Part shown: positions 1 through 10,900 of the stretch, one piece after another
How the letters are laid out: the number at the start of each line of letters is the position of its first letter
How positions within the stretch are numbered: position 1 is the stretch's first letter
NCBI GenBank assembly: GCA_002633005.1
Contig: NMRA01000918.1
Location: forward strand, 1 to 64,000
Direction of reading: 5' to 3'
Source: Phoronis australis
Lineage: Eukaryota > Phoronida > Phoronidae
DNA length: 64,000 nucleotides
The notes under the pieces: generated by a model
Database searches by the model: none
Told to the model about the DNA's origin: nothing
The model's input: the letters and a program-made list of their open reading frames with translations, nothing else
Made by a program: the position numbers and the translations under genes

Positions 1-103
1 GCGTGTGTGTGTCTCTACATCTAGATCAGACTTAACAAATCCTTCATCAGTCGCATAAATTTACCACCTTCAATTAAAAGGTATAGCAACAGATAAAGGG
101 CCA

Positions 104-485
104 CAGTAGAGACGTGGCCCTCCCATAGGCCCTCTATACACTAGAAGCTTTTTTGGCAAATTATGCCTCAAACTGATTAAAACATCTAAGTCATGTTGCT
201 ATAAGTATCTTTTGCGCATAGAGGGATACCTTAGATGGCCGTTCGTGTCTTTAATTCCTTCCAGCTTGAACAAATACTACCGTAATCAAACTTTTTTCAA
301 ACAGTCCTTTGTATTTGTTTAAGTTGGATGGAATTAAAGACATCAACGACCTCCTAAAGGTGTCCCTCTATGCGCAAAGGGTACTAATAACAAGCGTGAC
401 TTTGAAGGTTTAATCACTGCGAGGCATAATTTATCAAAAAGCTTTCGGCATATAGAGGTCCATAGGAGGGCCACCGTATCTACTG
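104..485. mobile_element. Long fold-back (MITE-like) element
   Basis: Two arms of roughly 150 bp are imperfect reverse complements. The left arm runs from about 104 to 250 and the right arm from about 340 to 485; both contain the core AAATTATGCCTC and the block TTTGCGCATAGAGGGA (or its complement). The outer ends read CAGTAGAGAC and GTATCTACTG. No transposase frame is present, so this would be a non-autonomous fold-back element. A related element lies at 19199-19410 and a fragment at about 17680-17745. Family assignment is not possible by eye. Confidence 0.7.
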
Positions 486-659
486 CCACTTGAGACAGTA
501 GTACTGTATAGTATTTGTGGAACCCTGACGCCGACCACTTCACAACTGTCCAGTCTGCACACCTCTTGCAGTATTTTGTATGGTAATTTCCCATTTATTT
601 CACACTAAAATAACTGCCAAAATTGTCGTTTTTCCATTTTAAAAGGATGATTACTTTAA

Positions 660-815
660 AGCAAACAATAAAAAATTACCAAAAGTTGTTAAGACACCTA
701 CACAGTACAAAACCATGCTTGTAATAAACTAAATTTTTCTTAATCTATATTTTCGCAGAGAAATTTGACGAAATAAACTTTCACTTGTTGGCTACATTGT
801 TTGTTAAATGAAAGA
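660..815. repeat. Dispersed repeat family 'GTACTGTGTAGATGTCATC', copy 1
   Basis: The stretch matches, in reverse orientation, segments at about 42385-42560, 44940-45010 and 57800-57925, and in the same orientation one at about 38195-38320. The shared core around 695-760 is a degenerate version of 'catgcttg..ata.actaaa..ttcttaatct'. It is interspersed and non-coding; I cannot assign a class. Confidence 0.5.
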
Positions 816-1074
816 AATCCCGTATCTCAATCTCTCAACCACAGCCATTTATTGCATATATCATTAGATAACACCATTCACTACACCAGTGTTGTTTAGC
901 ACATTTACCAACAGGATATCCACACTCACAGTCTATGTCAAAAAATACAACACTGATACAAACTGAAGAAAATTGAGATGAAAAAACGGCAATTTAAAAA
1001 CTGTAAAAAATAAATACATTCCATTTATGTCAGGGTGGCATGTTGTTTTTTTTTTCTAACCATTTGGATGTATT

Positions 1075-1195
1075 TCGGGAGCAAGTTTTCCAATTTAATA
1101 TAGGGGGTCTCGCTTTTGAGGTCCAAAATTCAATTTTTTGCCTATGTCATTTTAATAAGAATAAGTCATTTTAAATAATAAGCTGTTAATATTTA
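1075..1195. repeat. Single arm of the hairpin repeat seen at 19.85-20.03 kb
   Basis: The segment around 'ttttgaggtccaaaatt' followed by 'tatgtcattttaat' matches the right arm of the palindromic element at 19853-20026 over about 90 bases. The opposite arm is absent here, so this is a half-element or solo arm. Confidence 0.55.
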
Positions 1196-1563
1196 TTCGG
1201 TTCTGTATCCTTGGAACGGAATAACGGTTGTTAACTACAAGTGCCGTGTACTCAACCAATTTTGCATTTCTAACCAGTTATATATTATTACGAATTATCA
1301 GTCGCTGCCAGACTCAGAGTTGAAACAGTTTCATGCATTTGTACATTTTGAGCAATGAAATGTATGTGCTGTTTACAACTACTACATAACTGTGTTTTTC
1401 TCATTCAACCTCTATTCAAGGAAGCGGTACTTTGTTAGCAGCGACATTCACCCCATTAAAAAACTATTTTTCTTACTTGACAAGGCAAGTAATTGAGAAC
1501 AACCCTCTAACAAAAAAGTGAGCGAACCTACACAAAAGACCAAGTCAAGCATGGCTATAAACC

Positions 1564-1608
1564 ATGTCACTTAATGGAATGTCAGACACAGGCGAGGATG
1601 GACGTTTG
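1564..1608 (+). CDS. Probable first coding exon (signal peptide start) of the LRR-Ig-mucin gene
   Basis: The large LRR exon opens at a splice acceptor (AG at 3960-3961) with no in-frame ATG before the LRR domain, and needs an upstream exon that ends with two bases of a codon. This exon ends at a consensus GTAAGT donor (1609). Its frame from the ATG at 1598 (A at -3, G at +4) gives MDV plus TG, which joins to the G at 3962 to make Trp. The product MDVWSTTLYLVTILPVTVT is a credible signal peptide directly ahead of the first LRRNT cysteine. An earlier in-frame ATG lies at 1574. An ATG at 1564 in another frame would read across the junction and stop within about 60 codons. The join is inferred from phase and signal-peptide logic, with no transcript evidence. 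Confidence 0.5.
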
Positions 1609-3961
1609 GTAAGTAGTTGACTTTTTTGGATTTTTGTTAAAAATAATAGCACAAAGGTTGTGCTATGAACAAACAATGAGAATAATATCGGGACTTGTTA
1701 GTTGACCTTGACAATGATGGAATAAAACCTGAATGTAAAAGGCCCATTTACAATACATAGCTTGTATAAGGAAATGACTTGTATCAAGATATTACCAGGT
1801 AACCTGTGTTCGTGCTACAGGCCTGAGGAGTGGTCTGGTCATAAGGTGAACAAAAGTTCACCATATTAGACTAGCATCAGGCACAACCAAGACAGATGAA
1901 ATAGGACACGTTCTACAGACAACTTTCCAGTATTGTGCGAGCACAAAAGCTCCTTTCCAATGACCCAATTTCTTATTTCCTTGTGCAAAAAGGGACTAGT
2001 TGATAGGGACAAAACACGATGTTTTCATTCGCAGAGAATGAGTTGAGGATCCCACTGCACAGCAGAGTTAATTTGAGTCACAAAATAAATTTAAAAGGAA
2101 GAATAAAAACTACAAACCACTGCATAGAATACAGACCACCAACTACCCTAACCTCATCTAGTGACAAGGCATGTTTCGTCATGTCACTGCTATATCGAAA
2201 AGTGGCTATTGATTCTAGCATTGAACTGTAATCATGCCACTTTCAGTTTGGGTTGTATGTATATTAAGGAATAGGGAAGAGGGATAATAGGTTCATCCCC
2301 TTCACAGTCACTAGAAGAAAAGTTGCATGTACAGGATATCACCAGGGTTCTTGCCCACAAGGTTAAAAGTGAGACAAATGGCTGTGATAGTGTCAACAAG
2401 TAGCATGGCAGAGCCCTTCACTTTTGACAGCATAGGCCTCCTCTAAATTTGCATATGGTATATGTAGATATGCGAGTTATGAGCCGACATGAATGCTATC
2501 CAAAAGACAGTGACGGGTAAATCGATGAATTTAATATCATCTTCAATCATCGAATCTCGTATTTTTTGGTGACCTGATAAATCGACACGCGTTCGCTGAT
2601 CAAAGTACAACTGAAAGTAAACAGACGCGAGTCGGAAATGTTGCGCAAAAAAACCGGCAGCGCCTGACCATGACGTATGCAGAAACAATGCCTATCGATC
2701 CTCTGCTTTTGGTTGGAACCGAACGAGGGTGAAACGTGTTTCTTATTAGCCAAATGGGAAACAAATAAGACGCCATAGTATCGCGCTGTCATTCCATTTT
2801 TTCCGAATTTTGGTGACCTCATGTCCTAGGTGGTGACCTCTGGAACTTTGGAAGGTCACATTTGGCGAGTTGGCATTATGCTAAACATGTTGAACATCAT
2901 ATTTATGATGATAAAATTTTCAAACAAATTTCTTACCATAAACAGCGACGTTATCACAAAAACCATTGAAAATGACCAAGTGAAAACTAAACAGTTGCTG
3001 AGTCCCAATGAAGTCCAACAGGTTACTGTCAACTTCCAATAGAACTCCACTCTGAGTTGGTTCAGCACAGTTTGCAAATATTTTATAAAATTGACAGCCA
3101 TGAGGCATCACCTCAGAGATGTGCAGGATGGCAAGATGCGGTCAGCCACCCACCAAACCGTATTATCATCAATCGACCAGACTGTGCACTAGATGTCCGA
3201 GTGTTGCCCTTTTGACATAATATTAGTGAACTCACTGCGCAGCTCACGTGCAGTATTTTCTCCGTCAAAGTTAAATAGTTATAACGCAATCACTGTGAGT
3301 AACATGCTAATACTTTAGCCATGAACAGTTGACGTTATACAGGACCCTAGAAAATGTCAAATTTGACTTATTTCGGAACATCATTTCTCAGAAATAGCTA
3401 TTGGATTCTTATGAAACTTTCAGATAATGTTTTCTGCTCTGCTCTCTAAAACACTACTAAGATTTGTTTTTAAGAGGTTCCACTTTTGCACGAACGGATA
3501 TCAAAAATAGGACTTTTGTGAATTTCATGAAAACAATCAGTTGTACAAAATTAAATATTTTAGAAAATCGAAGACCACATCTAGAAGAATTATATCACAT
3601 AAAATTTAATCATTTTATTGACACCGTTGTTTTTCAAGATCAACACACCATTTCTTTTTGCTAAATTTACTTTGGAAAAATGACATGATCATGTGATCCA
3701 ATTAACCGCAAATTAATGAAATGTAAAAAATCACATTCTACAGACTTTTTACATTCAGAAACTTACTTTTACCAAATTAAAATTTTTAGTTCTGTACAAA
3801 ATTATTGTTAAGACAATAATATCCTAAATACATTTAATAGTTATAGAAGTATAATTGGAGCTCTTTAAATTATTAAAAACAAAATGGCTTATAACCAACA
3901 TACATGAAATGACGTTTGAGCCACGGGAGCGGAATCACAAGAGTATATTTTAATTTTTCAG

Positions 3962-6440
3962 GTCGACAACGCTGTATCTGGTAACCATCTTGCCAGTGAC
4001 CGTTACGCTACGGTGTCCAACAGATGGCATTCTTACACCAGAATTCATCCAGTCAGAGTACAGTGTGGACACGACCTCACTTGACCTCACGCAGTGTGAG
4101 CCCCGAATAACAAAACTAGCAGATGGAGCGTTCAACAACGTCACGAGATTAAAAACACTGTTACTTAGTGGTAATGACATCGAGAGTATATCAAAGAACT
4201 TGTTTAATGTCCCCCTGGGGCTTGAAAGGCTAAACCTTCATAGTAATCGAATAACAAACATAATGGATAGTACTTTCGCTTTACTGAAGCAGTTGAAAGA
4301 GTTAACACTACACGATAATCAACTAGAGGCTCTTAGTAGTTTTGCTTTTGAAGGAATGATGTTCTTGACGAAGTTGAGCTTACAAAGAAACAGGATATCA
4401 GAAATCCAACCAGGTGCATTTGACTATTTACTCACTCTCAACTCTCTAACACTGCACAACAATAAACTAACGAGACTGCCTGGCAATCTGTTCCGCCGTC
4501 TAAACCAGTTGCAAGAGATAGAAATCTACTCAAACCGGCTACAGGCAATAGAGATCGAGGCTTTCAGAGGGCTGACCAAACTTGTTGTCATCTACGTTCA
4601 TTTCAATGAGATACGCACCATCGGTGACAAAGCGTTTGACGGCTGTACTAGCCTACAGATACTGGACTTGCACGACAATAAACTCGGCATGCTGGGAGAG
4701 CAAGCATTTGCTGGACTGAAAGGCGTGCGCAATGTGTACCTACAAGATAACGTGATCACATCCATCCCATCAAATGCTTTTCGAGACTCGTTCATCGCAA
4801 GCCTCAACCTTCAGAACAATAGAATTCAGACTATTCCAGCAGACGCAGGATGGGACAAGGTGTCTATGGTTCAGTTAAGAGGTAACCCGTTTCATTGTAA
4901 CTGTGAACTACAGTGGCTGAGAGACATCATTGCCACTTCCCAAGGCGGTAGGTTCAAGTCTGTCACCTGCGCCACGCCATTCGAGATGAAACTGATCAAC
5001 AGTAGTGCAAAGCTCTCCTGCCTAGTTCCACCTGAGGTGAAATTCGTCTATGCGTTCAATCCCATATGGCTTCAAATTGAAATCATGTGTAGGGCTAATG
5101 GCGATCCAGCACCAAGTCTTACAATGAAAACACCAAAGGGCAGTACATATACAGAATTGCCACACGGAAACAAGACAATCTATATCACTGAAGGGAGATG
5201 GAAATTTGGAGTCTACAAAATGTCATACGGAGAGTACATCTGTAATGCCTCTAACATTGTTGGTGTGCGAACAGCTAGCCTCACAATCAATTTTCCACCA
5301 GAATTGACAACAAAACCCAAACCAACAACAACTACAACACCAGCAACTACTACCACAACATCAACAACAACCGCAACACTAACCACAACAACAATAACAA
5401 CTGTAACACCAACTACAACTACACCACCAACAACAACACTAAGTACAACAACCACAAAACCGTCAAGTACCACAACACCAACAAATGCAACAACTATCAC
5501 AACAAGGATACCGTCACCAACAACAGTCACAACTCCAACTGTCACAACAGCAAACATCATAACACCAACAATCATGACAACACCACCAACAACAATTACC
5601 ACAACACAAATGTCTACCACAAAAGATACGACATTGACAATGATTTTCACAACCACACCACTAGAGCCAACACCCAAACAGACAATAACAAGATCAACTC
5701 AGCATTCAACCATTACTATTACAACAGCAATAAAGACAACTAGTCAGAAATCATCAACACAGCCAACAACGACACATACCACAATGAGACCTACAACCTC
5801 CACAACAACAAAGCCAACAACAACAAAGCCAATGACAACAACAAAGCCAACAATAAAATCAACAACAACAACAAATCCAACAACAACAACAACAACAACA
5901 ACAACAAAGCCAACAACAACAAAGCCAACAACAACAAAGCCAACCATGACCACAACAAAGCAGGCAACAACAAAGCCAACAACAACAAAGCCAACAACAA
6001 CAACAAATCCAACAATAAAGCCAACGACATTAACAAATCAAACAACAACAGTGGAGTCGACAAGTCAGCCTTTAACAAAGCCAACAGCACAGATAAGTGC
6101 AACATCAACTCAACTGACACCAACAAAGGAACCGCCAACAAGGCCACCTGGAGCTACAACATCAACTACGACCATAAACCTACCAACAAAAATACCCTCT
6201 CAAACAGTATCTTATGTGGAGCCCACAACACCCATAGCTACAGCTACGCCACCAACCCCTCAGGCCATAACCATGTCAACAGAAGGTACAGTGACGGTGG
6301 CGCTAGTGGTGGCCGTTGTTGCTCTTTTCATCGTTGTCTCAGCAGCCACATGCGTGATGGCGTATCGCAGACAAAATAGTTATGTCGTTGAAAGGGTAAA
6401 GGAAAAGCATAAAATGGACATGGGAAAGCTGTACTTGTAA
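3962..6440 (+). CDS. LRR + Ig + Thr-rich (mucin-like) single-pass membrane protein, main exon
   Basis: Likely a type I cell-surface glycoprotein of the LRR-Ig class, used in adhesion or recognition; the specific function is unknown. With the proposed first exon it is 829 residues. An LRRNT-like segment has Cys at about 22 and 49. About eleven 24-residue LRRs (LxxLxLxxNxIxxI, typical AF..L spacing) run to about 315. The LRRCT starts CNCELQWL at 316 and closes with Cys 357. One Ig domain has Cys 380 and 431 and a GEYICNASN F-strand. A Thr-rich tract of about 320 residues (about 452-775) is encoded largely by ACA/ACC codons and resembles an O-glycosylated stalk. A hydrophobic helix spans about 781-804, followed by a basic 24-residue tail ending at TAA. 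The ORF is open upstream only to 3954, so the exon starts at the acceptor after 3961. The Thr-rich tract is prone to length variation. The orthologue is not identifiable by eye. Confidence 0.9.
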
Positions 6441-6576
6441 CGCTGGATTAGTCTTTTATGTTTAATATTGAGTCATGACGCTTCAATTGTATGTTCGCAT
6501 TACTTTAGTATGTACTATATTTTGTATCGGATATGGTTGCTACTCCAACAAATACAGCGCGTACACTGAGTGGAGG

Positions 6577-6582
6577 AATAAA
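6577..6582 (+). terminator. Polyadenylation signal of the LRR-Ig-mucin gene
   Basis: The first AATAAA after the stop codon lies 137 bases downstream of TAA (6438-6440). It is followed by GT-rich sequence, which fits a short 3' UTR. It is inferred from the motif alone. Confidence 0.5.
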
Positions 6583-6597
6583 AAAATTGGGTCAAAC

Positions 6598-6690
6598 TGC
6601 CAGTTATAAATAACTCACAATATCCATGCACTGCATTACTCTCAGCCATGATGCTACCACCAAACACCTTACACTACTGTTCTGGCTCAG
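6598..6690 (-). pseudogene. Partial duplicate of the 3' end of NUP35 exon 9, with donor
   Basis: This stretch repeats 6706-6800 at an offset of about 105-107 bases. Both copies contain a 20-plus-base identical block across 'catgatgctaccaccaaac', and both keep a GTGAGT at the exon-end position (ACGGTGAGT in the real exon, ATTGTGAGT here). The coding potential is degraded, because the reading frame after the shared block diverges. It is either a dead exon duplicate or a decoy splice region downstream of exon 9. Confidence 0.6.
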
Positions 6691-6724
6691 TTAGATGCAT
6701 CAAGTGCCAGTTATAACTACTCAC

Positions 6725-7929
6725 CGTATCAATGCACTGTGTTACACCAACCATGATGCTACCACCAAACACCTTACTGTTCTTGCTCAATGCTTTCTTG
6801 GCTTGTAGTTTAGACTGGTACTGGACGTGCATCCAGTTGCCATCAGAGGACACCTGTGATGGAAATTACCATACACTCATTGGTAGGTCGTGCCATGTGA
6901 CATGCAAATTACAATTGACTCATAGGTAGATTCATGTCACATGACATCAAATTACAATTGACTTGTGGACAAAGCCATTTTTCAATTAGATCATTGGTGA
7001 AGACATGTCATGTGATATGCAAATGACAACTACATCATTGGTGCAGAGATATCACGTCACATGTAAATATGGAGCAAACCCGTGACAGAAACTTCATGTA
7101 AAAAAGGCAAATTCTGGTAAAACCACCAAAGCATAACCACACGGCAAGCCAAGGTTAACAGAATTTGAACGAGAGATAAAACATCTATAAATCTTTGAAG
7201 ATAAAACAAAACAAAATCTTTCATAACTTTTCATGTGACAAGTGCAATCAGATTACACGTACGACAAGTGATGACCTTTCCTTATCGTATTTATTTACAT
7301 GAAGAACATGCTTTAGTGTTTGACTGCATTGACCACATAAAAACAATGCACTTCACAACCTGGCAAAAGCGATCACAAGAATGAACAAACTTGCTCTTGC
7401 TTTCATAATGAATCAGGAGAATTTGTACTTACAACGTTTTTTAGAATGTGACCGTATTGCGCAAACTGCTGAAGAATGTAAGATGTCGCTGCAGACGGGA
7501 ACCTGAAAATGAAATGGTGTGACGTTTACCTTCTAAATCAAGACACGGAAGTACAAAAGGTCAAGGACACTTGAGAAGCATTTGTAGCAAGAAATCTTCA
7601 CTAATGGAACGGAAGCAAAGAATTATATCTGACAATTGAACATTCCAACATCTCCAACCAAACATGTCAATGGCCACTATTTTTATTATAGGGTAAGCTA
7701 ATGCAGCCTCAAGCACACTCGCGAAACACCGGCCTTTCATTCGAGTGATTTCGTGTGGTTCTGTGTGATCTTGACTGTTTGTGAGTTGTTAGAGTCAAAT
7801 GAACGCACCCCTGAACAATGACTGAAGTTCGTTTGTATCCAGTCATTAAGTGGTTTCCTCAAACACGAGACTTACCCGAATATAGTAACCCACATTTCGT
7901 CCAATACTTCATCTGGAGAAATGGCCTCT
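6725..7929 (-). other. NUP35: NUP35 exons 7-9 encoding the Nup35-type RRM
   Basis: Exons 7876-7929, 7433-7502 and 6725-6853 encode roughly residues 180-264. These hold the beta1 segment WVTIFGFP, the first helix ([15 protein letters not shown]), a second strand and the conserved [11 protein letters not shown] segment, ending with [11 protein letters not shown]. In this family the RRM mediates homodimerisation and is not a canonical RNA-binding domain (established knowledge). All key family positions visible to me are kept. Confidence 0.85.
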
Positions 7930-10900
7930 CTAAAATGAACAAACAGCATCAATACACACGAGGATAGACGGAGACCAATACCTAATGCCTCATACACAAA
8001 CTTGTTGATGAGTTTCCAGCAGGTAGCTCCATTGGTTACATGAACATTTACCGTTATTTTGGATTTCAACAAGCGAGCTATAATTACCGTACCCATCCAA
8101 ACTAACAGTCATGTTCAGCTGTATAGCGGCCCCTGGGGGACAGTGACTGTGAACAAGCACATCACAAGAACTTCAAATCCCAAAACATATGCAACTTGCC
8201 CACCTAAGTTTAATGTACTGTCAATTTCAGGGGCGCTTGGTTAAAGCTGCGTGGGAAATATCCACTCTTTACTGAAGGAGATAAGAACCGATGAGCGAAT
8301 CCACCATTCGGGTATTTGCCCACCCTGACTTCTCAAAAATTTTGTCCTACTTCCTTAGTTTTGCAACGAAAGAACCCTCGGCATAAACCTGAATGAGTAA
8401 CACTGAAATCTCACCAATTTGTGAATGCACACAGTTCTTCAAAACATTTTCTGGCAGTTGCTGGGGTAAAGAACTTAACATAGTAAAGCAATAATTTGAT
8501 GCCATGTACCTCTCATGAAAAAATGCGAAGGGAAAATTTCACTTGTCTGCCATATAACAAGTGAAATTTTACATGTCGAATTCTGAAGAAAAATGACAGT
8601 TCAATGACTTTTTGCATTAAGTTTTTTACTCAGCGTCTGTTGTGAGCAGATGTCACCTCATAGCCAACCTTAAGATCTTTCTGACCAAACAACAGAGAGC
8701 ACAGTACACAGTATTTTATACATTAGTCAGGAGACACCTCAAACACTGCAACTTGATTATTTTAACAACCATTTGAAGAACCAGTTATTTTTATCCAAAG
8801 GTGATATTAAGTGAGGCAAGTAGTATGTGACATCAAGGAATTAAGATATTGTACCATGTTAACACAGAAGTGATTACTTAGTTGTGCTATTTAAGACACA
8901 CAAACATGCACTTAGACAAATTATGTGTCTTGTGCTCAAAGACATCAACAAATTAAGTTTTTCCCAGTGGAGAGCTCACCCTTGTGTGTAGAAAGGATCC
9001 AACTGAGTGGGTGATTGTTGATTGGGACCTCCTGCTAAGTAGACACCAGCATCCAGCTGAGATTTGTCTGTGAGAAAAAAGTATTCAGTTCAGAGAACTT
9101 CCCTGCACAGGGTATGCCTGCATTCAGGCTCAGGCGCCTATACCGAAAAGTAAGGAGCAAGACTATGGGCCAGCGCAGACGGAAAGCTTAACTCATGTTA
9201 TTCTTATCTGTGCACAGGTACGTAGAACGATCACTAACCTATGGACTGCAAAATTACCAACAAACAGCGTAAATGCAGTACACATGGTTACAATCAGAAA
9301 GCGAGAGAGACTTGTTGTTTGCCAGGTGATAATTGATTTTCATTAGCTACCGACTGTTATCGGATACGGCCGTAGATGCAAAAAAACAAAATTGCCCTAG
9401 GGCAAGCCAGCATAGTCGAAACCATACAAAAACCAACAACAGTCGGGGTCTTCGCATCAGGAACAGAACCATCAATTTTCGTAATGATCCTTGATTGGTT
9501 TGGCAGATTGAGAAGCAGTTGTCAAAAACAAACACAAACATTTTCAAATGGTCACCAGGTGGTGCAGAAAACATCAAGTCTGTCTGAAAATGGGAAGGCG
9601 TTGTCATCTCCTTAATAGAAATCTATTTTTCAAATTTCATGAAAATACATTAACGAACTAAAAAGATACAAAGGCAAACGTAAAAAAATTGCCAAAAGGG
9701 GGCAAAGTGCAAGTCAACGTCAGTCATGGCCTTCCAATCAGGAACACATCTGTAATTTTCATAATGATCCTTTGAATGGTATGGCACATACAGAAGCAGA
9801 CGTCAGAAAACAGACGCAAAAATAACAACAATGGCCACGAGGTGGGGTACAATCCATCAAATCCGTCGGAAAATGCAATGGCATCATTGCCTTCTTATTA
9901 AAAACCTATTTACCAAATTTCATGAAAATCCATCAAGGAACACCAAAGATACAGAGGCATATGTAAAAAAACTAAAATTGCCTCTAGGGGGCACAGCGGT
10001 ATTCCAGTCGGTCCAAAACTCGTCCTCATTCCGTGTGAGCATCGTAGGAACACAAGCACCAAATCTCATTACGATCCTGAAAGAGGTTTAGGAGATACAG
10101 CAGCAAATGCCGGACGCCGAGACAGAGATAACGGCAATACGCACCCACATATAAAAATGTTTCACAAATAAACTTAATGTATTAGGCAAATAATTACAAC
10201 AAACTTTTCTTCGATTCTATTTACACCACAAATTCGACCCAGAAATTACTTTGCACTGAAGTGTAAGCAAAGACAAACTGTGAATCATGCAACAAAAAAC
10301 AGAATCAGGAATAAACAATCCAAATCCTTCGCTTTCGCTTAAATTCCTAACTTTCTGGGTATCACGAGAGTGATGACGATGATGTTGACAATGATGGAAA
10401 GAGTACTAACTCAACCATAGTGATGGTAACTTATGACAACATGTAACAAATGTTTGCTTACTTGCTGGAGTGCCAGGGGTTGGAGAGGTGACTGAGAAAA
10501 GCCTACTGGATGCTTCAGACTGGAAAATTATTAACACAAAGTTTAACAGACATTGCAGTTGACAACATGTACAATAATGCAGGTTAAAAGAAACTGTGCT
10601 AAGTGCTTACCTAACCAAAAACAGTGAATTGTCCTGTCGTGTCGTGTTATGAAACGTCGCATGGCACATGCCTAAAAGGTTATCGTATTATTGTTGGTGT
10701 CAGCGCTTCGGTACAGTTTTTTGATACTGGTTTAAGAGACAGTCCAGTTGATAGTTGGTTAGCTCTTTCTATATAGTGTCCAGGGCAAGTACATTTCACA
10801 TTTATGCAAGTGAGGCCTGGTAATCAGTTACCTAGCTGGGCATGTGAGCACAGAAACTAAAAGTTTACAAATCATCCCTTGCCAGTCTACCTCGACCAGG

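Noticed and set aside
5213-6147. Val-rich and Leu-rich long frames on the - strand
   Set aside because: They are the antisense of the ACA-rich Thr tract (TGT/GTT read as Val/Leu codons) and carry no other signal.
7650-7690. - strand GACATGTTTGGTTGG, resembling the FGW end of NUP35
   Set aside because: It lies between exons 7 and 8, out of order, and lacks flanking family residues or a stop.
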